Origin: RBG-16-66-20 sp040752005
GTDB taxonomy: Bacteria; Pseudomonadota; Gammaproteobacteria; Burkholderiales; SG8-39
Direction: 5' to 3'
Length of the DNA stretch: 64,000 bases
NCBI GenBank assembly: GCA_040752005.1
Contig: JBFMFX010000013.1
Coordinates: forward strand, 1-64,000
Numbering within the stretch: the stretch's first letter is position 1; every line of letters begins with the position of its first letter. A program made the position numbers and the translations under genes. This document shows positions 40,755-50,424 of this stretch, piece after piece. Under the pieces are notes generated by a model, which was not told the DNA's origin, searched no databases, and was given only the letters and a program-made list of their open reading frames with translations.

Positions 40755-42374
40755 TCAATGCCCCCGGTGCGCGGCGGCACTCGCCGGCGTGATGCGCGTA
40801 ATGACGAATTCCCCGGGGCCGCCCTGCGTCAGCTCGAATTCCACCGCCGCGCCCTTCTTGAGGCCGGCGAGCATCGCCCTGTCCTTCACCTTGAATTCCA
40901 TCTGCATCGCCGGCCACCTCAGGCTGGGGATCGCCTCGTGGCTGATCTCGACGCTCCCGGTTTTTTCGTCGATCGCCGCCACCGTTCCTTTCGCCTTGTG
41001 CGGCTCGCCGCCCGCCGCCGGCGCCGGCTGGGCCGCTTCGGGTGTTCCCGCTTCGGACTTCGCCGGACCGCCGTGGCCACCGTGCCCCCCGCCGAAGGTG
41101 CCGAACGCCGCCTTCAGGTTGCTCTCGGCGTCGATCAGGAAGTTGGCGCGCACCACCACCTGCTCGCCCGCCTCGAGGCCCTCGAGAACCTCGATGTAGC
41201 CGTCGGCGCGCATGCCGAGCTTCACCGTGCGGGGTTCGAACAGCCCTTCGCCCCGGCGCACGAGGACCGCCTGCCGCGTGCCGCTGTCGAGCACCGCGGT
41301 ATCCGGAATGGCGAGCACCTTGCCGCGCGCATGGCCGGCGGCGAGCTCCACCTCTCCGTACATCGCGGGCTTGAGCAGCAGGCTCGGATTGGGCAATTCC
41401 ATGCGCACGCGTGCGGTGCGCGTGGCCGGATCGAGCGTCGGATAGATGAACACCACCTTCCCGGAGAAGCTCTTGCCCGGATAGGCGGCGATCCGGAGCT
41501 TCGCCTCCTGGCCGACGTGCACCAGGCCGAGCTCCTGCTCGAACACGTCGGCGAGCACCCACACCGAGGACAGATCGGCGATCTCGAAGAGCACCTCGCC
41601 GGGCATGAAGCGCATGCCCGCGACGCCCGGCTTCTGCAGCACCACGCCGCTCGCCGCCGAGCGGTACGTGAGCAGCCGCCGCGGCCTGCCCTCCTGCTGC
41701 AGCGCCTGAAGTTCGGCCTCGGAGATTTCCCAGTTGCGCAGCCGGCGCAGCGCGCCCTCGGCTAGGCGCTGCATCAGCGCCTGCGCCTGCGGGCCGCTCG
41801 ATTGCAGCTCCGCCACCGCGCGCAGCGCGATCAGGTACTCCTCCTGAGCGGTCACCAGGTCGGGGCTGTACACTTCCATCAGCGGCTGGCCGCGCGCGAC
41901 CGCCTGCCCGGTGGTGTTGACATGAAGCCTCTCGATCCAGCCCTCGAAGCGCGGCGCAACCTTGTAGAGCAGCCGCTCGTTCGGCTGCACGGTGCCGACG
42001 GCGCGCACGGTGCGGGTGAGCGCGCGCGGCTCGGCGGGCTCGGTGCGCACGCCGAGGAGCTGGATTTTTTCCGGCGCGATGCGCACCGTTCCGGGCGGCG
42101 CGGAACGGTCTGCCTCCTCGCCCTCGTACACCGGGATGTAGTCCATTCCCATCGGGTCCTTCTTCGGCACCGGCGAGGTGTCCGGCAACCCCATCGGATT
42201 GCGGTAGTAGAGGATCTTGCGCTCCTTTTTTGTCGCCGTCGCGGCCGCGACCGGGCCGGCCTGAGGCGCCGCCTGCGTCCCCTGCACGGCGCGCTTTGCG
42301 CCCCACCAGTAGCCCGCGGCGAGCGCCGCGCCAAAGAGCACCGCCCCGAGAACCGCCGCTTGCATGCGCGTCAT
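40755..42374 (-). CDS. cusB: CusB periplasmic adaptor with N-terminal metal motif and fused C-terminal CusF domain
   Basis: Membrane-fusion protein of 539 residues bridging CusA and the outer-membrane channel. It has an N-terminal anchor/signal, then the heavy-metal-binding segment YYRNPMGLPDTSPVPKKDPM, barrel-sandwich and beta-barrel parts, a HGGHGG linker near 435, and a C-terminal CusF-like domain. That last domain keeps the copper site residues His, Trp, Met and Met (ISHEAIPSLRWPAMQMEF). The fusion places the copper chaperone on the adaptor. It lies 15 bases after cusC. Confidence 0.95.
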   Translation of the reverse strand: MTRMQAAVLGAVLFGAALAAGYWWGAKRAVQGTQAAPQAGPVAAATATKKERKILYYRNPMGLPDTSPVPKKDPMGMDYIPVYEGEEADRSAPPGTVRIAPEKIQLLGVRTEPAEPRALTRTVRAVGTVQPNERLLYKVAPRFEGWIERLHVNTTGQAVARGQPLMEVYSPDLVTAQEEYLIALRAVAELQSSGPQAQALMQRLAEGALRRLRNWEISEAELQALQQEGRPRRLLTYRSAASGVVLQKPGVAGMRFMPGEVLFEIADLSSVWVLADVFEQELGLVHVGQEAKLRIAAYPGKSFSGKVVFIYPTLDPATRTARVRMELPNPSLLLKPAMYGEVELAAGHARGKVLAIPDTAVLDSGTRQAVLVRRGEGLFEPRTVKLGMRADGYIEVLEGLEAGEQVVVRANFLIDAESNLKAAFGTFGGGHGGHGGPAKSEAGTPEAAQPAPAAGGEPHKAKGTVAAIDEKTGSVEISHEAIPSLRWPAMQMEFKVKDRAMLAGLKKGAAVEFELTQGGPGEFVITRITPASAAAHRGH

Positions 42375-42389
42375 CGCTTCGCCCCCCTC

Positions 42390-43661
42390 TTAGCCCTGCG
42401 GCGCGCCGGTGAGCAGCTCGATCTCCGCGAGCGCCTTCGCGAAAGTCACCACCGCCGCCGCCCGGCCGATGCCGAAATTGAACAGGTTCATTTGGCTGTC
42501 GAGCAGCGTGAGGAAGTCCACCCGCCCGACCCGGTAGGCGGCGAGCGCCGACTCCACCGCCAGGCGCGCCTGCGGCAGGATCGCGCTGTCGTAGAGCGCC
42601 ACCGACCTGCGGCTTTGCTCGGCGATCTCGATCTGCTGCCGCAATCTCGCGAACACCTCGTTTTGCTGCGCGCGATACAGGCTCGCCGCCTGATCGCGCA
42701 TCGCGCGCGCCTCGGCGATGCGCGGATCAATCTTCTCGCCGCCCCAGATCGGCAGGTTGATCGCCACGATGAAGCTCATCATGTCGGGGCGCTTCGTGCC
42801 GTCGGGCATGTTCTCGCGCCGGCCGTACTGCAGCCGCAGCTCGAAATCCGGGCTGTAGTCCTTGCGCGCCAGCTCGATCGCCGCGGCGCTACGGTCCACC
42901 GTGTTGCGCAGCGCAAGAAGCTGCGGCCGGCGCGCGAGCGCCGCCTCGCGCAGCGCCGCAAGATCGAGCTTCGCGTCGCGCGGCGCGGGCAGCGGGGCCG
43001 CGATCGGCGCGGCGGTGTCGCGTCCGAGCAGCCTCGCCAGCTCGGCCTCCATCACCGGCTGCTCGCGCTCCATGCGCAGCAGCTCCTCGCGCATGCGCGC
43101 GAGCTGCGTCTGCGCCTTGAACACGTCGGCCTGCGCCCCCTGTCCGACGGCGTAGCGGCTCTCGACGAAGCGCAGGAACTGCTCCAGCACGGCGATGTTT
43201 TCCCGCACCAACCGCGCGCTCTCGCGCGCGAGCGCGAGGTCAAGGTACGCCATCTTCACCTCGCGCGCGACGCGGTTCGCGGTCTCGCGCCAGGCGTGCT
43301 CGGCGTTCTCGGCCTCGCGCTCGGCGAGCTCACGCCGCAGCGCCCGTTTGCCGGGAAACGGCAGCCGCTGCGACAGGCCGAGCATGCGCATCGTCATGTC
43401 CTCGCGGTTGAGGCGCCAGGTGTCGGTCGGCACGTTGACCAGCCCCGCCTCCAGCATCGGGTCATCGAGCGCCCCGGCCGGGGACACGCGCTGGCGCGCA
43501 GCCTCGGCCTCAGCGCGCGCGGCGCGGATCTCGGGGTTTTTCTCCAGCGCCTCGGCGACAAGCGCGCGCAGCGCATCGTGCGCATCCGACTCGGCGAGCG
43601 CCGGTGCGGCGGCGGCCACGAGCGTAACAGCGGTGATCCAGGCAAGCGGTAGGTGTCGCAT
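42390..43661 (-). CDS. cusC: CusC/TolC-type outer-membrane efflux channel
   Basis: Outer-membrane factor of 423 residues. A signal peptide ends near ALA-ES, and two OEP repeats follow (first with LGLSQRLPFPGKRAL, second with FIVAINLPIWGGEKID). No lipobox Cys is seen. It exports copper or silver received by CusBA. AAAGGAG is 8 bases upstream of ATG 43661. A 260-base interval without a supported gene separates it from the upstream Cys-containing leader protein gene, which shares the strand and promoter. Confidence 0.9.
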   Translation of the reverse strand: MRHLPLAWITAVTLVAAAAPALAESDAHDALRALVAEALEKNPEIRAARAEAEAARQRVSPAGALDDPMLEAGLVNVPTDTWRLNREDMTMRMLGLSQRLPFPGKRALRRELAEREAENAEHAWRETANRVAREVKMAYLDLALARESARLVRENIAVLEQFLRFVESRYAVGQGAQADVFKAQTQLARMREELLRMEREQPVMEAELARLLGRDTAAPIAAPLPAPRDAKLDLAALREAALARRPQLLALRNTVDRSAAAIELARKDYSPDFELRLQYGRRENMPDGTKRPDMMSFIVAINLPIWGGEKIDPRIAEARAMRDQAASLYRAQQNEVFARLRQQIEIAEQSRRSVALYDSAILPQARLAVESALAAYRVGRVDFLTLLDSQMNLFNFGIGRAAAVVTFAKALAEIELLTGAPQG

Positions 43662-43921
43662 AGTTGGGGCTCCTTTGCATCACTCGATGGCAATCGGACG
43701 CGGCGCGCCGGTGTGGCGACGTTCGGCGCCGTCGGACGGTGCCCGGCTCCGGTCGGCCGGATCGTCCCCCGCCATGGCGCGCAGCGCGCCAGAAAAAAAC
43801 GCTGCTGCCTGCAACGAGATTGCCGCAACCTCCGCATGTATCTCTCCATCGTCGTGCCCCGGTCGCGGGGCGAATGTGACTGCGCGCGGCCGCGCCGCGC
43901 ACCGGCTTCGAGCCGGACGAA

Positions 43922-44242
43922 TCAGGCGAGGAGAGGCTTCGGAGGCGCGGCATCCGGCGCGCGCGCGCGCGAGCGGCGCGCGCGCCGCGCGAAAGCGATG
44001 GCGAGCGCCGCTCGCGGCTGCGCCGCGGCTGTCGGCGCTACCGGCGCAAGGACTGGTGCGCAGCTCGCCGCGCAGTGCGCCGTACAGCCCGAATCGGCGC
44101 TCGCGCCGCCGCAGCAGTCGTCGGCCTGCGCCGTCGCGGGGCATTGCATCGCCAGCGCAGCCTCGAGCGTTGCCGCCGGAACGCCAGCAGCGAACGCCGC
44201 GACGAGCAGCCAGACGATCAGCAGGCGAAGCCGCGAGTCCAT
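43922..44242 (-). CDS. Small exported Cys/Pro leader-like protein, copy 1 (heads cusCBA)
   Basis: Protein of 106 residues with a signal peptide (RLRLLIVWLLVAAFAAG). Cysteines are at 34, 43, 44, 53, 57 and 61 (CC at 43-44, CAASC at 57-61), and the tail is RAPDAAPPKPLLA. It aligns without gaps to the proteins at 50425-50745 and 53848-54177. The family is not one I can name. Its layout (exported, CxxxC, Pro-rich end, upstream of copper genes) resembles CutF/CruR (DUF2946-type) copper-sensing leader proteins that act by translation stalling. The -10 box is 7 bases from the ATG, so the mRNA may be leaderless. Confidence 0.75.
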   Translation of the reverse strand: MDSRLRLLIVWLLVAAFAAGVPAATLEAALAMQCPATAQADDCCGGASADSGCTAHCAASCAPVLAPVAPTAAAQPRAALAIAFARRARRSRARAPDAAPPKPLLA

Positions 44243-44249
44243 CGAATCG

Positions 44250-44278
44250 AGGCTAGCAGCGCGTGCATGGGGCGTCAA
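44250..44278 (-). promoter_or_regulatory. Sigma-70-like promoter giving a leaderless transcript (copy 1 leader protein, cusCBA)
   Basis: Reading the minus strand, TTGACG (44278-44273) and TAGCCT (44255-44250) are separated by exactly 17 bases. Only 7 bases separate TAGCCT from the ATG at 44242. The same arrangement is found before the copy at 54177, including a shared CGCGCTGCTA core. Confidence 0.7.
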
Positions 44279-44370
44279 CGTTTGCGCCTCGTGCATTTCG
44301 TTTATGAGACAGGGTCCCTTGCTTGGTGGTTCGAGCATGCCACCGCCGGCAGCACGGCGCTTGATGGAGA

Positions 44371-45038
44371 TCAAACACCGGTGAGCGGTCCGGGCCGCCC
44401 GGCGCCGGCGCGCGCCGGACTGCGCGATCTGGTGGTGCGGCGCCTGCCGTGCCATGCCGCCACGCGCCAGAGCAGCAGCACCGCGAGGAACGCGGCGTAG
44501 ATCGCCGGCTGGGTGATGTCGCGCTTGACCATGAACCAGTAGTGCAGTACCCCGAGCGGCGCGATCAGATAGATGAGGCGGTGCAGCGCCCGCCAGCGCC
44601 GCGCCCCGAGCCGTCGCACCATCGCGTCGGTCGAGGTGACGGCGAGCGGGACCATGAGCGCGAGCGCGGCGAACCCCGCCGTCATGAACGGCCGCTCGGC
44701 GAGGTCGCGGGCGATCTCGGCGGCGTCGAACACGCGGCGGAAGGCGACGTAGCTCGACAGGTGCATCACGCCGTAGAAGAACGCGAACAGGCCCAGCATG
44801 CGCCGCAGGCGCAGCAGCCAGCCCCAGCCGGTGAGCGCACGCAGCGGCGTCACGGCGAGCGTGGCGAGCAGGAACCGCAGCGTCCAGCGACCGGTGTCGC
44901 GGTCGATGAACTCGCCCGGATTCGCGCCGAGCCACTCCGGAAAGACGAGCGCGCCGAGGGCGAGCCGCCCGAGCGGTGCGAGCGCGACGACGAACAGCGC
45001 AGCCTTCAGTGCCGCGACGCGCTTCGCCGCCGGCGGCA

Positions 45039-45039
<1 letters not shown>
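44371..45039 (-). CDS. msrQ: MsrQ haem-binding membrane subunit of the periplasmic Met sulfoxide reductase
   Basis: Inner-membrane b-type haem protein of 222 residues that feeds quinol or flavin-derived electrons to MsrP. It has six predicted helices and His residues in GVMHLSSYV, WRALHRLIYL and GVLHYWFMVKRD in the expected places. The start ATG overlaps the msrP stop (TGATG), so the two are coupled. With copper and oxidant resistance genes around, repair of periplasmic methionines is a natural partner function. Confidence 0.92.
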
Positions 45040-45998
<959 letters not shown>

Positions 45999-46083
45999 GA
46001 CCTTACCTCGTGCAGCAAGCAGGTGTCGCTCAGTCGGCGCATGAGCGCAAACCTTGCAGCGCCTGCATGCGAGCATGCGCGCA

Positions 46084-46686
46084 TCAGGTCGTCCCGGACT
46101 CGTCGGCGCCGATCACGACGCGCTGCTCGTTCGGGAACCAGTGCGGCGGAATCACCAGATTGGTCGGCGCGGGCGAGCCCTTGAAGACGCGGCCGGCGAG
46201 GTCGAACTTCGAGCCGTGGCAGGGGCAGTAGAAACCTCCCGGCCAGCCGGGCTGGAGCGACTCCGGCTCCGGCACGAAGCTCGGCACGCAGCCCAGGTGC
46301 GTGCACAGGCTGACCGCCACGAAAAGGTCGGGCCGGCGCGAGCGCGTCGCATTGCGCGCGTACTCGGGCTGTTGCGGCACGGTCGAATCCGGGTCTGTGA
46401 GCGCGCCGCGCGCCGAGGCGAGCGAGCGGATCATCGCGTCGGTGCGGCGCAGCAGCCACACCGGCTTGCCGCGCCACTCTACGGTGGCGAGCTCGCCCGG
46501 CGCAAGGCGCGACAGGTCCGCCTCGACCGGTGCGCCCGCGGCGCGCGCGCGCTCGCTTGGCGCAAGGCTCCAGACAAACGGAATCGCCGCACCCGCCAGG
46601 GCGGCCGCGCCCGCGGCGCAGCCGGCCTGTGTCAACCTGCGCCGCAGCGGGTCAGGGGGCATGGGCCGCGCCCGCTCCTCGTTCAT
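46084..46686 (-). CDS. Rieske [2Fe-2S] protein, bc1-type, orphan
   Basis: Membrane-anchored Rieske protein of 200 residues. A Tat-like N-terminus (RRRLTQAGC) and one hydrophobic anchor precede the cluster domain. Ligands are Cys128/His130 (CTHLGC) and Cys154/His157 (CPCHGS), with the Cys133-Cys156 disulfide pair present. It resembles ubiquinol-cytochrome c reductase PetA, but no cytochrome b or c1 gene is adjacent. It may serve a special periplasmic redox chain in this copper operon. Its start overlaps the upstream stop (ATGA). Confidence 0.88.
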   Translation of the reverse strand: MNEERARPMPPDPLRRRLTQAGCAAGAAALAGAAIPFVWSLAPSERARAAGAPVEADLSRLAPGELATVEWRGKPVWLLRRTDAMIRSLASARGALTDPDSTVPQQPEYARNATRSRRPDLFVAVSLCTHLGCVPSFVPEPESLQPGWPGGFYCPCHGSKFDLAGRVFKGSPAPTNLVIPPHWFPNEQRVVIGADESGTT

Positions 46687-47195
46687 CGCAGACCTCGCGA
46701 GCGCCGCCACCCGCCGGCCACCGGCGAGCCCACGGGCCGCGCGGCGCGTGTGCGGGCGAGCCGCAGCGCGAGCGCAGGCAAAACGAGCCACTGCGCGAGC
46801 GGCGCAAGGCCGACCGTCGCAGGGCCCACCCGGAGAACCGGCATGTGCTCAGTGTACTGCCAGTTCTGCGCCAGCCCGGCGTTCACCCACTCGCTGAAGC
46901 CGGTGTACACCGTGCCGAGCACGGTCGCGACCGCCGCGATCAGCCCCCAGCGCCAGCGCGCGATCTCACGCGCGCCGGTCAGAACGAGCGCTGCGGCGAG
47001 CGCGCTCGCGCCGATCAGCACGTCGCCGGCGGTGCAGTGCGCGACCGAGAACGCGATCCAGGTCGGGCTGCCTTCCCGCCACAGCGTGTAGAGCGGAAGC
47101 TGGCTCACCTCCCAGGCGAGGTTCAGGCCGGCGAGCCACGGCAGGTAGCCGAGCGCGATGAGCCGCAGCGCCGCGCGGTCGCGGTACCAGGCCAT
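46683..47195 (-). CDS. Four-helix integral membrane protein of unknown function
   Basis: Membrane protein of 170 residues with about four helices. Notable motifs are LPWLAGLNLAWEVSQLPLYT and AHCTAGDVLIGASALAAALV, with conserved-looking Glu, His and Cys inside or near the membrane. The family is not recognised with confidence. It is tightly packed between the beta-propeller gene (5 bases) and the Rieske gene (4-base overlap), so it probably belongs functionally with them. Confidence 0.75.
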   Translation of the reverse strand: MAWYRDRAALRLIALGYLPWLAGLNLAWEVSQLPLYTLWREGSPTWIAFSVAHCTAGDVLIGASALAAALVLTGAREIARWRWGLIAAVATVLGTVYTGFSEWVNAGLAQNWQYTEHMPVLRVGPATVGLAPLAQWLVLPALALRLARTRAARPVGSPVAGGWRRSRGLR

Positions 47196-47200
47196 CGCGC

Positions 47201-48094
47201 CTATTTCCCCTCGCCGCGCAGCGCGATCGCGCGCCAGGTCCGGCCCGCGTCGCCCGAGACGTACACATCGCGGCCAAAGGTGGCGATCGCGTACTCGCTG
47301 CGGCGCGCCGGGTTCTGCGCGATGTACGCGACCGCGTCGCGCGCAAGCGGCGGCAGCTTGACTTCGGTGTTCACGCCGCCCGAGAGCGGCGCGCGCGCAA
47401 GGCGCGCCGTTCCGTTCCAGGTGCTGTACCACAGGTGCTTGCCGTCCAGGTCGAAGAACACCGCGAGCCCCTCGGGGCCGGCTGCAACCGGCGCGAAGTG
47501 CTCGCCGAAGTCGCGCGAGACGAAGATGCCGCCGCGCGTCGCCGCGGCGAGGAGCGCCGGATCCTCCGGGTGCGCGGCGAGCGCCGCGGGCTCGCCGCGC
47601 AGGCCGAGCGCCGCGGCGCGCTTCCACACGACACCGTCGTTGCGCGTGAAATGCAGCCCGGGTTCCTTCATCCGCGAGCTCGGCGCCGGATTCCAGACAT
47701 AGATCGCGCCGCTCGTCCAGCCTGCCGCGAGCAGGTGAAAGTCGCTCTCGCCTTGCAGTCCGAGCTTTTCCCAGGTCCTGCCGCCGTCGGCGCTGCGGAT
47801 CAGGCCGAAGGGGTTGACGAGCCCGGAGCCCGGCGCCGGATGGCCGCTCGAATACAGGTGCCTGGCGGTGGCGGCAAAGCCCATGTAGTCGTGCAGCGGG
47901 CCCGGGGCTTTCGACCAGCGGCCGCCTGCGTAGACCGCGAGGCCGTGATGGCTCGGAACCATGAGCTTGCCGCCGTCGGCGCTGTACGCGAGCCCGTGCA
48001 CGTGCGCGAGCGTGACCGGCTGCGCCTGGACCGCCGCCGCCAGCACGCCGAGCGCCCCAAGGAGCCCTTGAGCTATCGCAAGCGAAATCCTCAT
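47201..48094 (-). CDS. BNR/sortilin-type beta-propeller protein (copy 2)
   Basis: Exported protein of 297 residues with a signal peptide ending near VQA-QP. It starts its propeller with TLAHVHGLAYSADGGKLMV and has Asp boxes (SADGGRTWE, SGDAGRTWR). It is a clear paralogue of the protein at 35489-36400, sharing the order HVHGLA, GLVNPFGLIRS-like, and F-H-AAG segments. Glycosidase residues are not apparent. It sits between DsbC and a membrane protein in the copper operon. GGAGAGGCGAAG precedes the ATG. Confidence 0.82.
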   Translation of the reverse strand: MRISLAIAQGLLGALGVLAAAVQAQPVTLAHVHGLAYSADGGKLMVPSHHGLAVYAGGRWSKAPGPLHDYMGFAATARHLYSSGHPAPGSGLVNPFGLIRSADGGRTWEKLGLQGESDFHLLAAGWTSGAIYVWNPAPSSRMKEPGLHFTRNDGVVWKRAAALGLRGEPAALAAHPEDPALLAAATRGGIFVSRDFGEHFAPVAAGPEGLAVFFDLDGKHLWYSTWNGTARLARAPLSGGVNTEVKLPPLARDAVAYIAQNPARRSEYAIATFGRDVYVSGDAGRTWRAIALRGEGK

Positions 48095-48113
48095 CTTCGC
48101 CTCTCCTTCCGGG

Positions 48114-48839
48114 TCAGCGCCGCGCTGGCGAGGCGGCGTCGAGCAGCCGGCGTGTCTCCTCGATGGGCAGCGCACCGCTGTAGCGCTCGCCGGTCTCCAG
48201 GAACCAGGTCGGCGTCGAGTTGGCGCCGATGCGCCGTCCGAACTCGATCAGCTTCTCGATCGGGTTGTCGCATCCGGTCGGCGCCTTCGGCTCGATGCGC
48301 CGGAACATCAGGTCGTTCCACGCCTTGACCCGGTCCTTCGAGCACCATACCGCCTTTGCCTGCCGGACGGACTCCGGCCTGATCACCGCGTAGGGCAGGA
48401 TGTGCACCGTGATGTCGTCCAGTTTCGCCAGGTCCTCCTCGAAGCGCTTGCAGAACGGGCAGTTCGGATCCGAAAGAATCGCGATCTTGCGCCGCCCGCT
48501 GCCGCGCACGCTGGTGATCGCCCATTGCAGCGGCAGCGATTCCCACGTCACGCGGTTCAGCTCTCGCTGACGCTCCTCGGTGAGGTTGCGGCCGCTCTTT
48601 GCGTCGAAAATCTGCCCGGCGATGATCACGCTTGCCTCGCCGTCGACGTAGTAGATCCGCCGGCCGTCGGAAGCACGCAGCACCACCTCGTACAGGCCGG
48701 CGAACGGGGCCTTGCGCACGCTCTCGATCTGGCCTGCGCCGCCGAGGCCGCTCTCGAGCATGCGGCGCACCGACGCCTCGTCGCCGAGCGCCGCGGCAGC
48801 GGCCCCGAGCAGCGCGAATGCGAGGATCGCGCGCCTCAC
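48114..48839 (-). CDS. DsbC-type periplasmic disulfide isomerase
   Basis: Exported protein of 241 residues. After a signal peptide come the DsbC N-terminal dimerisation domain (LYEVVLRASDGRRIYYVDGE) and a thioredoxin domain with active site Cys127-Cys130 (DPNCPFC). The second Cys pair (VWCSKD, TGCDNP) matches the structural disulfide of DsbC. It likely repairs wrongly paired disulfides formed by copper. GTG 48839 overlaps the stop of the DsbD-alpha gene, so the reductant and the isomerase are produced together. Confidence 0.9.
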   Translation of the reverse strand: MRRAILAFALLGAAAAALGDEASVRRMLESGLGGAGQIESVRKAPFAGLYEVVLRASDGRRIYYVDGEASVIIAGQIFDAKSGRNLTEERQRELNRVTWESLPLQWAITSVRGSGRRKIAILSDPNCPFCKRFEEDLAKLDDITVHILPYAVIRPESVRQAKAVWCSKDRVKAWNDLMFRRIEPKAPTGCDNPIEKLIEFGRRIGANSTPTWFLETGERYSGALPIEETRRLLDAASPARR

Positions 48840-49300
48840 CGGCGTTTCTCCTGCGGCAAGGCGACCCGCACGGTCTGCTCGAGCGGCAGGTAACACACTC
48901 CGGTGTCCGCGCAGCCTTGCGACGTCACCTTGAGATTGACGCTTGCGCTCGCGGCCTCCTCGGCCGGCACCGGAACGCGGATGCGCACGAGGTCCCGATA
49001 CGTCTGCGTCCTGCCGAAGAACTTGTCGTCTTTCGGCGTGCCGCGCGGCAGCTCGACGCCGGCGAGCCGCCGGCCCGATCCGGTCGCGAAGCTGAAGCGA
49101 TCGCGATACATGTAGTAGCCCTCGGCGATGCGAAACTCCACCTCGACCGTGCGTGCATCGAGCGCGCGCGCCGAGATGCGAAAGGCGTCTTCGGGGTCGA
49201 GCAGCCCGCCGCCGGTGCCGATCGCCAGTTGCGCCGCGGCCGGTGCGGCCGTCAGGCATGCCGCCGCCGAGACCAGCGCGATGACTCCACGCCGGTTCAT
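48836..49300 (-). CDS. Stand-alone DsbD N-terminal (alpha) domain protein
   Basis: Exported protein of 154 residues corresponding only to the periplasmic nDsbD domain: GGLLDPEDAFRISARALD, EFRIAEGYYMYRDRFSF and the active pair Cys130/Cys136 (QGCADTGVCYLPL). Full DsbD has membrane and thioredoxin domains; here these are supplied by separate CcdA and TlpA genes of the same operon. It should deliver electrons to DsbC encoded just downstream. The start overlaps the cytochrome gene stop (TCAT on the + strand). Confidence 0.9.
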   Translation of the reverse strand: MNRRGVIALVSAAACLTAAPAAAQLAIGTGGGLLDPEDAFRISARALDARTVEVEFRIAEGYYMYRDRFSFATGSGRRLAGVELPRGTPKDDKFFGRTQTYRDLVRIRVPVPAEEAASASVNLKVTSQGCADTGVCYLPLEQTVRVALPQEKRR

Positions 49301-49974
49301 TCGTCGCACCTTTCGCGAACGAAGGCCGAGATCTCTCGCGGGCCGGCGAACACCACCTGCGCTCGATCGCCCTGCATGCCCTGCGCCACCAGCACCGGCG
49401 TCCCGGGCGCGGGGCCTGCGGCGCTCGAATCGGTCTTGAAGCGCAGGTTGAATTCCCAGAACGGCCGCGTCGCCCCCTCGCCGTTGGTCACGTAGTAGGT
49501 GTCGCCGCAGTAGCGCAGCTCCTTTACCCGCGCGCTCGGCGGCGCCTCGCGCAGCCGCGGCAGCCGCATGCCCGCCGGCGCGCTGCCGCGCGCGCCTTCC
49601 TGCGAAGCCGCGCGCAGAAACGCGATCAGATCCGCGCGCGCACGCGCATCTTCCAGCCCTTGAAAGAGCATGGTGTTGCCCGGCACCAGAGCTTGCGGGT
49701 CGCGCAGCCAGGCATCCAGACTGTTCTCGTCCCATACGATTCCGGAACGCCTGAGCGGCGCCGAGTAGCGCCGGAACCCGGCCGCCGCGCCCGCCGGCCG
49801 ACCCCAGATTCCGGCAAGGCTCGGGCCGGTGAGATGCACGCCCTGCTCGAGCGAATGACAGGCGACGCACGCACGGAATGCTACCGCTCCGCGCTTGGCA
49901 TCGCCCGCCGCGGCCGCCGGCACCGCGGTCGCGATCGCCAGCACCAGCAGGCAAAGGGCCGCCTGCCGCTTCAT
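49297..49974 (-). CDS. Periplasmic c-type cytochrome with extra C-terminal domain
   Basis: Exported monohaem cytochrome c of 225 residues. The signal peptide is followed by a class I cytochrome c domain (haem site Cys36-Cys39-His40, CVACH; probable axial Met in PGNTMLFQGL near 100). The additional 90 residues after it (SARVKELRYCGDTYYVTNGE to ISAFVRERCDE) are not a domain I recognise and hold two Cys. It overlaps both neighbours by 4 bases, so it is coupled to the Met-rich and DsbD-alpha genes. Confidence 0.87.
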   Translation of the reverse strand: MKRQAALCLLVLAIATAVPAAAAGDAKRGAVAFRACVACHSLEQGVHLTGPSLAGIWGRPAGAAAGFRRYSAPLRRSGIVWDENSLDAWLRDPQALVPGNTMLFQGLEDARARADLIAFLRAASQEGARGSAPAGMRLPRLREAPPSARVKELRYCGDTYYVTNGEGATRPFWEFNLRFKTDSSAAGPAPGTPVLVAQGMQGDRAQVVFAGPREISAFVRERCDE

Positions 49975-50312
49975 CGCGACGGCGCCTCACCGGGCCGGGA
50001 CCATTGCTGGTTCGGCCGCGCGCCTCCCATCATGCCGCCTCCCATCATGGCGCCTCCCATCATGGCGCCCCCCATCCCGCCTTCGCCCATCATCTGCTCG
50101 CAACCGGCCGTCATCGAGCCGCCGCCGGAAAGGCGCGCCTCGAGCCGCGCGATGGCGCGCTCCAGGCGCGCGAAGCCACGCTCGATCCAGCCGCCGTCGG
50201 CGCGCTCGCCCACCGCCGCCTCGCCTGCGCGCCACGGTTCATCCTGCGCCATCGCGGCTGCCGCCGCGATCAGTGCGGCGATCAACGCCGCCGTTCCAAC
50301 CGATCTGCTCAT
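49971..50312 (-). CDS. Exported Met-rich (MMGG-repeat) protein, probable copper binder
   Basis: Protein of 113 residues with a signal peptide ending near AMA-QD. After a short amphipathic helix (ARLERAIARLEARLSGG) comes a Met/Gly repeat region from MTAGCEQMMG to MMGGARP containing a MMGGAMMGGGMMGG-like run. Such Met arrays bind Cu(I)/Ag(I) weakly and buffer the periplasm. One Cys is present. AAAGGAGG is 7 bases before ATG 50312. The stop overlaps the cytochrome start. Confidence 0.8.
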   Translation of the reverse strand: MSRSVGTAALIAALIAAAAAMAQDEPWRAGEAAVGERADGGWIERGFARLERAIARLEARLSGGGSMTAGCEQMMGEGGMGGAMMGGAMMGGGMMGGARPNQQWSRPGEAPSR

Positions 50313-50424
50313 GCGATGCCTCCTTTGCCGTTGCGTGTCCGTCGCAGGGGCGTGCGCGCCACCTGGCGACGTGCTCTACTCGACCGACCGCTTCGCGCGC
50401 TCTCCTCCGAGGCGCGCGACCGCC

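Noticed and set aside
43680..43850. Minus-strand frame ending GAPRPIAIE between leader protein 1 and cusC
   Set aside because: It has no early start codon, no signal peptide and no recognisable motif; only the last part could be initiated.
50025..50090. Short direct repeats (CTCCCATCATGGCGC units) that look like a small CRISPR or VNTR
   Set aside because: They are the codons of the MMGGA repeats in the Met-rich protein; units are adjacent without spacers.
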